Assembly (NCBI RefSeq): GCF_000422385.1
Contig: NZ_AULR01000008.1
Location: forward strand, 1 to 64,000
DNA from: Microbacterium indicum DSM 19969
GTDB taxonomy: Bacteria > Actinomycetota > Actinomycetes > Actinomycetales > Microbacteriaceae
Direction: 5' to 3'
DNA: 64,000 bases
A program made the position numbers and the translations under genes. The number at the start of each line of letters is the position of its first letter. The first letter of the stretch is position 1. Below, piece after piece: positions 42,143-50,815 of this stretch. The notes under the pieces were generated by a model. The model had not been told where the DNA came from and searched no databases. It was given only the letters and a program-made list of their open reading frames with translations.

Positions 42143-43195
42143 ATGCAGACACGGCGCAGCACCTGGGCACGCTCGATCTTCACCGCCGGCGCGGCACTCG
42201 GCGCGCTCGGCCTCCTCGCTGGATGCACCGGCGGGACATCGACCGACACCGACGCGGCCATCGATCAGGGGACGTCGGCAGACGAGAACCAGGCGTCGGG
42301 CGACACCGTCGTCATCGGCTGGTCGGGCCCCGAGGCCGACCACGGCTGGCTCGGCGCGATCAACTCGGGCGCCATCGGGGCGGCCGACTCCTTCGACGAC
42401 GTCGATCTCCGTCAGGCCGAGGGGACGAACGACGCGAACCAGCAGATCGCCGCCGTCGAGCAGTTCATCAACGAGGGCGTCGACGCCATCGTCCTGCTGC
42501 CGACCGACGGGGCGGCGCTGACCGACGTCGCGATGCAGGCGATGGACGCCGGGATCCCCGTCGTCAACGTCGACCGCGAGTTCAGCGACTCGAACGCGTC
42601 GCGCATCACGATCCTCGGCGACAACTACGGCATGGGCGTGAGCGCGGGCCAGTACATCTGCGAGCAGCTCGACGGCCAGGACGGCGCGACGATCGGCGAG
42701 ATCGCCGGCATCGACTCCCTTCCGCTCACTCAGGACCGCTCGCAGGGCTTCGCCGACGCGCTGGACGAGTGCGGGCTCGAGGTCTCGGCGCGCGTCTCGG
42801 CCGACTTCACGGTCGCGGGCGGCGAGTCGGCGGCGTCGCAGCTGCTCGCGGCGAACCCCGAGTTCGACGCCGTGTGGAACCACGACGACGACCAGGGCGT
42901 CGGCGTGATGGCCGCGATCGAGGCCGCGGGCCGCAGCGAGTTCTTCCTCGTCGGCGGCGCCGGATCCGCGAACATGATGGACCGCATCCAGGCCGGCGAC
43001 AGCGTCATCCAGGCGACCGTCGTCTACCCGTCGACGCAGGCGGCCGACGGCATCGCCCTCGCCCGGCTCCTCGCGCAGGAGAAGACGATGAGCGACCTCG
43101 TCACGCCCAGCGTCCCGTACCGCATCGTGCTCGACGCCCCCGTCGTGACGGCCGACAACGTCGACCAGTACATCGACCTGGCCTTCGAGTCCTGA
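42143..43195 (+). CDS. CUT2 sugar-binding lipoprotein
   Basis: The 350-residue periplasmic-binding protein type I has signal peptide and lipobox L-L-A-G-C (Cys28). An acidic linker precedes the sugar-binding fold (I-G-W-S-G-P-E, I-N-E-G-V-D-A-I-V-L-L-P, A-V-W-N-H-D-D-D-Q-G-V). It supplies substrate to the RbsA/RbsC-like pair encoded divergently. Co-transcribed Gfo/Idh and TIM-barrel genes suggest a polyol or oxidised sugar such as inositol, but this is not proven. Confidence 0.92.
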   Translation: MQTRRSTWARSIFTAGAALGALGLLAGCTGGTSTDTDAAIDQGTSADENQASGDTVVIGWSGPEADHGWLGAINSGAIGAADSFDDVDLRQAEGTNDANQQIAAVEQFINEGVDAIVLLPTDGAALTDVAMQAMDAGIPVVNVDREFSDSNASRITILGDNYGMGVSAGQYICEQLDGQDGATIGEIAGIDSLPLTQDRSQGFADALDECGLEVSARVSADFTVAGGESAASQLLAANPEFDAVWNHDDDQGVGVMAAIEAAGRSEFFLVGGAGSANMMDRIQAGDSVIQATVVYPSTQAADGIALARLLAQEKTMSDLVTPSVPYRIVLDAPVVTADNVDQYIDLAFES

Positions 43196-43217
43196 CCCCC
43201 GAACAGAGGAGAGAACC

Positions 43218-44336
43218 ATGACCCCCACCCCCGATGACGCGACCGCGACGACGCCGGACGATCCGCCGATCCGGGCCGCGTTCATCGGGGCGGGGATGAT
43301 GGGCCGCGCGCACACGCACGCGGCCCGGGCCGCGGGAGCCCGGCTCGTCTCGGTCGTCGCCTCGCGACCCGAGCGGGCCGCCGCGGCGGCCGCGGAGCTG
43401 GGCGTCGAGTCCGGATCCGCCGACGTCGCGGGCGCGCTCGCCGCGGACCCCGACGTCGTCCACGTCCTGAGCCCCAACTCCCTCCACGTGCCGCAGGCGC
43501 GCGAGGTCATCGCGGCCGGCCGGCACGTGATCTGCGAGAAGCCGCTCGCGACGTCGGCCGACGACGCGCGCTCGCTGCTCCGGGCGGCCGAGGCCGCGGG
43601 CGTCTCCCACGCCGTCCCCTTCGTCTACCGCTACCACCCGATGATCCGCGAGGCGCGGGCGCGGATCGCAGCGGGCGGCGAGGACGTGCTCTCGATCGAT
43701 GCGCGCTACCTGCAGGACTGGCTCATCGAGAAGGACGACGACAACTGGCGCGCGACGGGAGACGGCGGGCCCTCGCGCGCGTTCGCCGACATCGGCTCGC
43801 ACCTCTTCGACGCGATCGAGTTCGTGTCGGGGCGCCGCGTCGCGGCCGTCAACGCCGTCACGAGCCGCGTGTACGCGACCCGCGCGGGGCGCGAGATCTC
43901 GAACGAGGACATCGCGGCCGTTCTCTTCCGCCTCGAGGGCGGGGCCCCGGGCGTCGCCCTAGTGTCGCAGGTCGCCGCGGGCCACAAGAACGGCCTCGAG
44001 CTCGAGGTGCACACGACGAGCGAGGCCTACCGGTTCGAGCAGGAGCGCCCCGGCACGCTGCGCATCGGGCGCCGCGGATCCACCGAGATCCTCGAGCAGG
44101 ACCCCGCGGCGCTCGCGCCCGACGCGGCGCGGCTCGCGCACGTCCCCGCCGGGCACCCGACGGGCTACCAGGACGCGTTCAACGCGTTCGTGCGCGACGC
44201 GTACGCCGCGATCCGCGGCGAGCGGCCCGAGGGCCTCCCGACCTTCGCCGACGGCGTGCGCGCCGCCCAGGTGACCGACGCCGTGCTCGCCTCCGCCGCC
44301 TCGGGCGGCTGGGTCGAGACCCCTTCCGAGAACTGA
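43218..44336 (+). CDS. Gfo/Idh/MocA-family sugar oxidoreductase
   Basis: The 372-residue NAD(P)-dependent enzyme has N-terminal Rossmann motif G-A-G-M-M-G-R, the E-K-P-L motif with catalytic Lys, and a C-terminal Gfo/Idh substrate domain with A-D-I-G-S-H-L-x-D. GAGGAGAG lies before the ATG. It sits in the middle of the CUT2 operon between the binding protein and a TIM-barrel isomerase. It probably oxidises the imported sugar or polyol. Confidence 0.9.
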   Translation: MTPTPDDATATTPDDPPIRAAFIGAGMMGRAHTHAARAAGARLVSVVASRPERAAAAAAELGVESGSADVAGALAADPDVVHVLSPNSLHVPQAREVIAAGRHVICEKPLATSADDARSLLRAAEAAGVSHAVPFVYRYHPMIREARARIAAGGEDVLSIDARYLQDWLIEKDDDNWRATGDGGPSRAFADIGSHLFDAIEFVSGRRVAAVNAVTSRVYATRAGREISNEDIAAVLFRLEGGAPGVALVSQVAAGHKNGLELEVHTTSEAYRFEQERPGTLRIGRRGSTEILEQDPAALAPDAARLAHVPAGHPTGYQDAFNAFVRDAYAAIRGERPEGLPTFADGVRAAQVTDAVLASAASGGWVETPSEN

Positions 44337-44352
44337 CGTCGAAGGAGACGAC

Positions 44353-45387
44353 ATGACGAACGACCAGCTGGCCTCGCGCCACCCCGTCACGCTCTTCACC
44401 GGGCAGTGGGCGGACATGCCCTTCGAGGAGCTCGCGCGCAAGGCGAGCGAGTGGGGCTACGACGGCCTCGAGATCGCGGCGAGCGGCGACCACCTCGATC
44501 TCAGGCGCGCCGACGAGGACGACGCCTACCTGCGGTCGAGGCTCGAGATCCTCGACCGCTACGGCCTCGGGGTCTGGGCGATCTCGAACCACATGGGCGG
44601 GCAGGCGATCTGCGACGACCCCATCGACTTCCGCCACCAGGCGATCGTCCGCCCGTACATCTGGGGCGACGGAGATCCCGAGGGCGTGCGCCGGCGCGCC
44701 GCCGAGGACATGCAGCGCGCCGCGCGGGTGGCGCGCAAGCTCGGCGTCGACACCGTCGTGGGCTTCACGGGCTCGTCGGTGTGGAAGTACGTCGCGATGT
44801 TCCCTCCCGTCGGGCAGGACGTCATCGACGCGGGGTACGAGGACTTCGCGCGGCGCTGGAACCCGATCCTCGACGTGTTCGACGGCGAGGGCGTCCGCTA
44901 CGCCCACGAGGTCCACCCGTCCGAGATCGCCTACGACCACTGGACGACCGTGCGCACCCTCGAGGCGATCGACCACCGCGCGTCGTTCGGCCTCAACTGG
45001 GATCCGTCGCACATGGCGTGGCAGGGCGTCGACACCGTCGCCTTCATCACCGACTTCGCCGACCGGATCTTCCACGTCGACTGCAAGGACACGCGGATCA
45101 AGGCGGCGAGCGGGCGGCAGGGGATCCTCGGGTCGCACCTGCCGTGGGGCGACCCGCGCCGCGGATGGGACTTCGTCTCGACGGGCCACGGAGACATCCC
45201 GTGGGAGGACGCGTTCCGCGCGCTCGCGTCGATCGGCTATGCGGGCCCCGTCTCGATCGAGTGGGAGGACGCGGGAATGGACCGCGAGGTCGGCGCGGCC
45301 GAGGCGATCGGCCGCATCCGCGAGCTGCTCTGGAAGCTGCCGACCGCCGCGTTCGACGCCGCGTTCAGCGTGACGTCGGAGGGCTGA
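44353..45387 (+). CDS. Sugar phosphate isomerase/epimerase-like TIM-barrel protein
   Basis: The 344-residue xylose-isomerase-like TIM barrel has metal-ligand patterns E-I-A-A-S-G-D-H, H-E-V-H-P-S-E, N-W-D-P-S-H and E-W-E-D near the end. It has a GAAGGAG RBS. It follows the Gfo/Idh gene with 16 bp. Such pairs act on keto-sugars or inosose. Its TGA (45385-45387) abuts the opposing manD stop (45388-45390), giving TGATCA with no gap. Confidence 0.88.
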   Translation: MTNDQLASRHPVTLFTGQWADMPFEELARKASEWGYDGLEIAASGDHLDLRRADEDDAYLRSRLEILDRYGLGVWAISNHMGGQAICDDPIDFRHQAIVRPYIWGDGDPEGVRRRAAEDMQRAARVARKLGVDTVVGFTGSSVWKYVAMFPPVGQDVIDAGYEDFARRWNPILDVFDGEGVRYAHEVHPSEIAYDHWTTVRTLEAIDHRASFGLNWDPSHMAWQGVDTVAFITDFADRIFHVDCKDTRIKAASGRQGILGSHLPWGDPRRGWDFVSTGHGDIPWEDAFRALASIGYAGPVSIEWEDAGMDREVGAAEAIGRIRELLWKLPTAAFDAAFSVTSEG

Positions 45388-46626
45388 TCACCAGTCGTGC
45401 ACGGTGCCGTCGGCGAGGCGGTTGAACGGCAGGTACGCGCGCTCGTACGGGTACCTCCCCGCCTCGTCGACGTCGAGCTCGACGCCGAGCCCCGGCTCCT
45501 CGCCGGGGTGCAGCATCCCGTCCTCCCACCGGAACGACTGCCGGAAGACCCGGTCGGTCCTCTCGCCGTGCTGCATGTACTCCTGGATCCCGAAGTTGTG
45601 GATCGCGAGCCCCAGGTGGGCCTGCGCCGCCATGCCGACGGGGGAGACGTCGGTCGGGCCGTGGAAGCCCGACTTGATCTGGTACATCGCGGCGTAGTCC
45701 ATCGTCTTGCGCAGCGGGGTGATCCCGCCCATGTGGGTGACGGCGCCGCGCACGTAGTCGATGAGCTGCTCGCGGATCAGGTCCTTGAAATCCCACACGG
45801 TGTTGAAGATCTCGCCGATCGCGAGCGGGGTGGTCGTGTGCTGCCGCACGAGCCGCAGGGCCTCCTGGTTCTCGGCGGGCGTGCAGTCCTCGAGCCAGAA
45901 GAGGTCGTAGGGCTCGAGCGACTTCCCGAGCTTCGCGGCCTGGATCGGCGTCATGCGGTGGTGGCCGTCGTGGAGCAGCGGCAGCTCGGGGCCGAACTCG
46001 TTCCGCACGGCCTCGAAGACGCCGGGCAGGTGGCGCAGGTACGCACGCGTGTCCCAGTCCTCCTGCACGGGGAGGGCGCCGCGGCGGGCCGGCTCGTGGT
46101 CGTAGCGCGCGTCGCCGCCTCCCGCGTCGGCCGACTGCGAGGCGATCCCGTAGATCGCGCGGAGCCCGGGGACGCCCGTCTGGATCCGGATCGCCCGGTA
46201 CCCCAGCTCGAGGTGCTCGCGCACCGAGTCGAACAGCTCGGGCAGCTCCTTGCCCGAGGCGTGTCCGTACGCGAGGAGGCCGTCGCGGGAGGCGCCGCCG
46301 AGCAGCTGGTGCAGGGGCATGCCCGCGACCTTCCCCGCGACGTCCCACAGGGCCATGTCGACGGCGGCGATCGCGGCCATCGTCACGGGGCCGCGGCGCC
46401 AGTACGCCGAGCGGTAGAGGAACTGCCACGTGTCCTCGATCCGCCGCGGGTCGCGCCCCGTGAGGAGCGGGACGACGTGCTCTGTGAGGTAGGCGACGAC
46501 CGCGAGCTCGCGCCCGTTCAGGGTCGCGTCCCCGAGGCCCGTCACCCCGTCGCTCGTCGTGATCCGGAGCGTCACGAAGTTCCTGTCGGGACTCGTGACG
46601 ATGACCTCTGCCCTGTCGATGCGCAT
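45388..46626 (-). CDS. manD: D-mannonate dehydratase family enzyme (ManD/RspA, enolase superfamily)
   Basis: The 412-residue protein belongs to the enolase superfamily. The capping domain starts [26 protein letters not shown]. The barrel carries [31 protein letters not shown] and the G-E-I-F metal site. True ManD enzymes convert D-mannonate to 2-keto-3-deoxygluconate. Others in the family have low activity or act on gluconate. AAGGAG precedes the ATG. The ROK gene is directly upstream. Confidence 0.9.
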   Translation of the reverse strand: MRIDRAEVIVTSPDRNFVTLRITTSDGVTGLGDATLNGRELAVVAYLTEHVVPLLTGRDPRRIEDTWQFLYRSAYWRRGPVTMAAIAAVDMALWDVAGKVAGMPLHQLLGGASRDGLLAYGHASGKELPELFDSVREHLELGYRAIRIQTGVPGLRAIYGIASQSADAGGGDARYDHEPARRGALPVQEDWDTRAYLRHLPGVFEAVRNEFGPELPLLHDGHHRMTPIQAAKLGKSLEPYDLFWLEDCTPAENQEALRLVRQHTTTPLAIGEIFNTVWDFKDLIREQLIDYVRGAVTHMGGITPLRKTMDYAAMYQIKSGFHGPTDVSPVGMAAQAHLGLAIHNFGIQEYMQHGERTDRVFRQSFRWEDGMLHPGEEPGLGVELDVDEAGRYPYERAYLPFNRLADGTVHDW

Positions 46627-46660
46627 GTACGGACTCCTTCGTCGGCGGCGCGGAGCTCAT

Positions 46661-46688
46661 ACTTTCATCGCCGGGTTAAGAAAGTCAA
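46661..46688 (-). promoter_or_regulatory. manD promoter with a ROK-type operator
   Basis: ACTTTC (46661-46666) and GAAAGT (46680-46685) are inverted 13 bp apart. TAAGAAAGTC (46677-46686) is also found in the promoter at 48825-48834. Reverse-strand TTGACT (46688-46683) overlaps the motif, so binding there would block manD. It partly overlaps the 3' end of the upstream ROK gene. Confidence 0.5.
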
Positions 46689-47875
46689 CGCCTCGGGTGC
46701 GGATCCGCGATCGCGTTGCGCAGGGCGAGGGCCGCGGCGCCGACGGCCGCGGCGTCGCTGAGCTGGTCGGCGAGCCGCACTCGGACAGGGTGCCGCTCGC
46801 CCGCGAACGCCTCGGCCGCGAGCCGGCGCGAGAGCTGGCGGAGGTAGATCGTGCCGGCGATCTCGAACGCCGGCCCCGCGAGCGACACCGAGTCGAGGTC
46901 GAGCAGGTTCACGACCGTCACGAGCGCGTCGCCGAGGTCGTCGGCCGACCCCTCGATGAGGGATCGGGCGAAGGCGCTGCCGTGCACCGCGAGGGTCGCG
47001 ATCTGCTGGAAGTCGTGGAACCAGTCGCGGTCGGCCGACGGCTCGAACCCGTCGGCCGTCCCGCGAGCCGCGTGGGCGTACGCCCGCTCGGCGACGGCGC
47101 GCGGCGTCGCGAGGTCGTCGACCGTCGTGCCGAGCCAGGAGCCGCCGCGGCGCACGGGCATGGGGCCGATCGCGCCCGTGTTCCCGCTCGCGCCGCGGAC
47201 CAGCTCGCCGCCCGCGAGGATCCCGATCCCGACGGTCGCCCCCATGTGGACCGTGCAGTGGGCCGGCGACACGGCCGATCCGGACCTCCAATGCTCGCCG
47301 AGGGCGGCGGCTGAGGCGTCGTTCTCGAGGGCGGCGGGCAGCCCGATCGCGGCGCCGATCTCGTCGGCGACCGCGATGCCGACCCACCGGGGGAGCGAGC
47401 GGGAGCGCAGGATCACGCCGCGGTCGAGGTCGAGGAGGCCCGGGCTCACGACCCCCGCCCCGACGATCGCGCCGTCCGGGAGGCCCGTCGTCTCGCCGAG
47501 AGCGCGGACGGTGCGGGCGACGCGGGCGATGACGTCGCACGGCGGTTCATCGCGCGCCCCGCGGATCCGCGAGCGCGCGACGACGGCGCCGACCGCGTCG
47601 GTGACGCAGACCACGATCGCGTCGGCGCCGAGCTGCACCCCGACGGCGCAGGTCGCGAGGGGCGCGAGCTCGAGCAGGGTGCGGGGCTTCCCGCGCGTCG
47701 GGGTGCGCTCGCCCGTCTCGACGACGCGCCCGTCGGCGATGAGATCGCGGACCGCCGTCGACACCGTCGCCTGCGTGAGACCCGTCGCGTGGGCGATCTC
47801 GACGCGGCTCGCGCGCCCGGCGCTGCGGATCGCGGCGAGGACGGCGACGCCACTGGCCCGCAGTGCGCCGCTCAT
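46685..47875 (-). CDS. ROK-family regulator lacking the zinc motif
   Basis: The 396-residue protein has an N-terminal HTH (about 15-65; S-R-V-E-I-A-H-A-T-G-L-T-Q-A-T-V-S-T-A-V). The ROK domain has G-V-V-S-P-G-L-L-D, A-L-E-N-D-A-S-A and G-I-G-I-L-A-G-G. The C-x-C-G-x-x-G-C zinc site present in the first ROK protein is absent. It is upstream of manD and divergent from a LacI-like gene, so it likely regulates both, as well as the CUT1 module sharing the TAAGAAAGTC box. Confidence 0.85.
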   Translation of the reverse strand: MSGALRASGVAVLAAIRSAGRASRVEIAHATGLTQATVSTAVRDLIADGRVVETGERTPTRGKPRTLLELAPLATCAVGVQLGADAIVVCVTDAVGAVVARSRIRGARDEPPCDVIARVARTVRALGETTGLPDGAIVGAGVVSPGLLDLDRGVILRSRSLPRWVGIAVADEIGAAIGLPAALENDASAAALGEHWRSGSAVSPAHCTVHMGATVGIGILAGGELVRGASGNTGAIGPMPVRRGGSWLGTTVDDLATPRAVAERAYAHAARGTADGFEPSADRDWFHDFQQIATLAVHGSAFARSLIEGSADDLGDALVTVVNLLDLDSVSLAGPAFEIAGTIYLRQLSRRLAAEAFAGERHPVRVRLADQLSDAAAVGAAALALRNAIADPHPRR

Positions 47876-47928
47876 CGCCGGGCCCCGTCCGCGAGGGGCG
47901 CGGTGCGCGGTGCGGTCATACTGCTTGC

Positions 47929-48762
47929 ATGGGTGACGCGGATCGGGTGTTCGGAACCGTCAGGCGCAAGGCGCCGGGGCAGAGGGGGCTCGACCAGTTC
48001 TACGCGGGGCTGCTGAGCGGCGCCGACCGCGTGCTCGACGAGCAGGGCGCGAGCATGATCATCCACATCGTCGGGTCGCTCGAGGAGGAACTCGCGACGT
48101 TCCGCCGCTGGGCCGCGGCGGGAACCGTCGAGGCGATCGTCCTGTCCGATCTCCTCGTCGACGACCCGCGCCCCGGGATCTGCGCCGATCTGGGCCTGCG
48201 CGTCGTCGCGGTCGGCGGCGTCGAGCACGACGTCCAGGCGTCGGTCCGGGTCGACAACGACAGCGCGATGAGCGACGCCGTCGCGTTCCTCGCCGACCTC
48301 GGGCACCGGGCGATCGGCCGCGTCTCGGGCCCCGGCGAGCTGCGACACACGATCGCGCGCTCCGAGGCCTTCGAGCGCGAGACGGCGGAGCGCGGGATCC
48401 GCGCCCTCTCGCTCGAGGGCGACTACGGCGAGGCGTCGGGCCGCGCGCGCACGGCCGAGCTGCTCGACGCGGATCCGGGCCTCACGGCGCTCGTCTTCGA
48501 CAACGACCTCATGGCGGCGGCCGCGCTCGACGTCGCGGCCGAGCGCGGGATCGCGGTGCCGGCCGAGCTGTCGGTTCTCGCGTGGGACGACTCGGCCGTG
48601 TGCCAGCTCGCCCGACCCGCGCTGTCGGCCGTGTCGCGCGACGTCCGCGGGCTCGGCGAGCTCGTCGCGCGCGCCCTGCTCGACGCGGATGCGGCGGCGC
48701 AGAGCGTCACGCAGGGCATCGTCATCGTGGCGCGCGACAGCACCGCGGCCGCACCCGCCTGA
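47929..48762 (+). CDS. LacI-type sugar-sensing domain without an HTH
   Basis: The 277-residue protein is the periplasmic-binding-like core of a LacI/GalR regulator. It starts near the linker (V-F-G-T-V-R-R-K) and runs through D-Q-F-Y-A-G-L-L-S-G, H-R-A-I-G-R-V-S-G and F-D-N-D-L-M-A-A-A-A-L. The roughly 55-residue N-terminal HTH and hinge are missing. There is no signal peptide, so it is not a secreted binding protein. CATACT ends 6 nt before the ATG, so this truncated form looks like the expressed form. Confidence 0.8.
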   Translation: MGDADRVFGTVRRKAPGQRGLDQFYAGLLSGADRVLDEQGASMIIHIVGSLEEELATFRRWAAAGTVEAIVLSDLLVDDPRPGICADLGLRVVAVGGVEHDVQASVRVDNDSAMSDAVAFLADLGHRAIGRVSGPGELRHTIARSEAFERETAERGIRALSLEGDYGEASGRARTAELLDADPGLTALVFDNDLMAAAALDVAAERGIAVPAELSVLAWDDSAVCQLARPALSAVSRDVRGLGELVARALLDADAAAQSVTQGIVIVARDSTAAAPA

Positions 48763-48800
48763 TCTCCGGATCACGTTTCGCGACATCCTCGAACCCCCTG

Positions 48801-48834
48801 TTGACGAATCTAACTTAGGCGGAGTAAGAAAGTC
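48801..48834 (+). promoter_or_regulatory. Promoter and operator of the CUT1 module
   Basis: TTGACG (48801-48806), an 18-bp spacer and TAAGAA (48825-48830) make a good promoter. CTTA-N7-TAAG (48814-48828) and the motif TAAGAAAGTC (48825-48834) overlap the -10. The same motif lies in the manD promoter, suggesting a shared ROK regulator. Confidence 0.5.
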
Positions 48835-48905
48835 GTGGTGACTCGGTCACCGTTGCCGAAGACGTCAACGACCCGGCCTCCGAGCCGGACGCGAAGGAAT
48901 CGAAG

Positions 48906-49676
48906 ATGATCGAAACGCGCGCTCAGAAGAGCGACGTGACCCATCCGTCCCTCCAGCTGTACACCGTGCGGCACGAGCTCGAGCGCGACCTCTCCGGCGC
49001 GATCGCCCGCGTCGCGGGCATCGGCTTCCGCCAGGTCGAGCCGTTCGGCTTCGTGGACAGGGCCGACGCGCTGCGCGCCGCTCTCGACTCCGCGGGCCTC
49101 GCGGCGCCGACGGCGCACGGCCACCTCGTCGGGGCCGACGACCTCGAGGCGGTGTTCGAGGCGGCGACGACGCTCGGCGTCTCGACGCTGATCGACCCGC
49201 ACGTCCCCGTCGAGCGGTGGAGGAGCGAGGAGAGCATCCGCGAGATCGCGGCCGAGCTCGACGAGATCGCCCGCGCCGCGGCGGCGCACGGCCTCGCGGT
49301 CGGGTACCACAACCACGAGTTCGAGTTCGAGAACCGCTTCGACGGCGTCGCCGGCTACGAGGTGCTCGCCGGCGCCGTCTCAGCCGGCGTGCTGCTCGAG
49401 GTCGACACCTACTGGGCCGCCGTCGGCGGCGAGAGCGACGTCCCCGCGCTCCTCGAGCGCCTCGGCGACCAGGTGACGGCGCTGCACGTCAAGGACGGCC
49501 CCCTCACGAAGGACGACATCGACCAGGTCGCCGTCGGATCCGGATCCATGGACGTCCCGGCGATCCTCGCGGCCGCCCCGCAGGCCCTGCGCGTCGTCGA
49601 GCTCGACGACTTCGCGGGCGACGTGTTCGATGCCGTCGAAGCGAGCTTCTCCTACCTCGCGGGGGTGACCGCATGA
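48906..49676 (+). CDS. Sugar phosphate isomerase/epimerase-like TIM-barrel protein
   Basis: The 256-residue xylose-isomerase-like barrel has S-L-Q-L-Y-T-V-R at the start, G-Y-H-N-H-E-F-E-F metal/active-site block, E-V-D-T-Y-W and H-V-K-D-G. It has GAAGGAA before ATG 48906. The next gene overlaps by 4 nt (ATGA). The pair resembles modules that process 3-keto-glycosides or trehalose-like sugars, but the exact reaction is not known. Confidence 0.88.
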   Translation: MIETRAQKSDVTHPSLQLYTVRHELERDLSGAIARVAGIGFRQVEPFGFVDRADALRAALDSAGLAAPTAHGHLVGADDLEAVFEAATTLGVSTLIDPHVPVERWRSEESIREIAAELDEIARAAAAHGLAVGYHNHEFEFENRFDGVAGYEVLAGAVSAGVLLEVDTYWAAVGGESDVPALLERLGDQVTALHVKDGPLTKDDIDQVAVGSGSMDVPAILAAAPQALRVVELDDFAGDVFDAVEASFSYLAGVTA

Positions 49677-50764
49677 GCGCGCGCACGGGCGTCGGCATCA
49701 TCGGCGCGGGCACGATCAGCGACGAGTACCTCTCGAACCTCACGCGCTTCCCGTCGATCGAGGTGCGCTTCATCGCCGACCTCGACGAGGAGCGCGCCGC
49801 CGCGCAGGCCGCCAAGTGGGGCGTCGCGGCCTCGGGATCGACCGCCGAGCTGCTCGCGGATCCCGAGATCGAGATCGTCGTGAACCTCACGATCCCGGCC
49901 GTGCACGTCGAGGTCGCCAAGCAGGTCGTCGCGGCGGGCAAGCACGTGTGGGGCGAGAAGCCCTACGCCCTCGACCGCGAGAGCGCGCGCGAGCTGTTCG
50001 ACGCGGCGCGCGCGGCGGGCGTCCGCGTCGCCGTCGCGCCGGACACCTTCCTCGGCCCCGGCCTGCAGACCGCCCTGCGCACCGTGCGCGGCGGCGCGAT
50101 CGGCACCCCCACGAGCGGCCTCGCGCTGTTCCAGACCCCCGGCCCCGAGTCGTGGCACCCGAGCCCCGAGTTCCTGTTCGCGCAGGGCGCCGGCCCCATG
50201 TTCGACGTGGGCCCGTACTACCTGACGACGCTCGTGCAGGTGTTCGGCGGCGTCAAGCGGGTGTCGGCGACGGGCACGAAGTCGCGCGAGACGCGCGTGA
50301 TCGGCAGCGGCCCGAAGGCGGGAACCGAGTTCCCCGTCGAGGTGCCGACCCACATCAACGCCCTCATCGAGTTCGAAGCGGGCGGGAGCGCGCTCGCGAC
50401 CTTCAGCTTCGACTCGCAGCTGCGCCACACCGTCGTCGAGATCGAGGGAACGGAGGGGGCGGCGGCCTTCCCCGACCCCAACACGTTCGAGGGCGACACC
50501 CTCGTCTACCGGCCGGGCCAGGAGGAGCCCGAGCGGATCGAGGCCGGCGAGGCGCGGTCGACCCGAGGCACGGGCCTCGCCGAGATGGCCGAGGCGATCC
50601 GCGAGGGCCGCCGCGAGCGCGTGCCGGGCGAGCTCGCCCTGCACGTCCTCGACGTCATGGTCAGCATCAGCGAGGCGATCGACTCGGGCCAGCCCGTCGA
50701 CGTCGCGTCCTCGGTCGAGCCGTCCCCGGCCCTCGACCCCGCGTGGGATCCCACGGCCGCCTGA
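49673..50764 (+). CDS. Gfo/Idh/MocA-family sugar oxidoreductase
   Basis: The 363-residue protein has Rossmann motif G-A-G-T-I-S, E-K-P-Y (catalytic Lys) and a C-terminal Gfo/Idh domain containing D-V-G-P-Y-Y-L. The ATG overlaps the isomerase stop. It is followed by a CUT1 transporter, so it probably acts on the imported glycoside. It is only distantly similar to the oxidoreductase at 43218-44336, so it is not a recent duplicate. Confidence 0.9.
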   Translation: MSARTGVGIIGAGTISDEYLSNLTRFPSIEVRFIADLDEERAAAQAAKWGVAASGSTAELLADPEIEIVVNLTIPAVHVEVAKQVVAAGKHVWGEKPYALDRESARELFDAARAAGVRVAVAPDTFLGPGLQTALRTVRGGAIGTPTSGLALFQTPGPESWHPSPEFLFAQGAGPMFDVGPYYLTTLVQVFGGVKRVSATGTKSRETRVIGSGPKAGTEFPVEVPTHINALIEFEAGGSALATFSFDSQLRHTVVEIEGTEGAAAFPDPNTFEGDTLVYRPGQEEPERIEAGEARSTRGTGLAEMAEAIREGRRERVPGELALHVLDVMVSISEAIDSGQPVDVASSVEPSPALDPAWDPTAA

Positions 50765-50815
50765 GGCTGCCCGCGCACCCTTCATCTCAACGGCGAGAAA
50801 CAAGGAGAGCATCAC

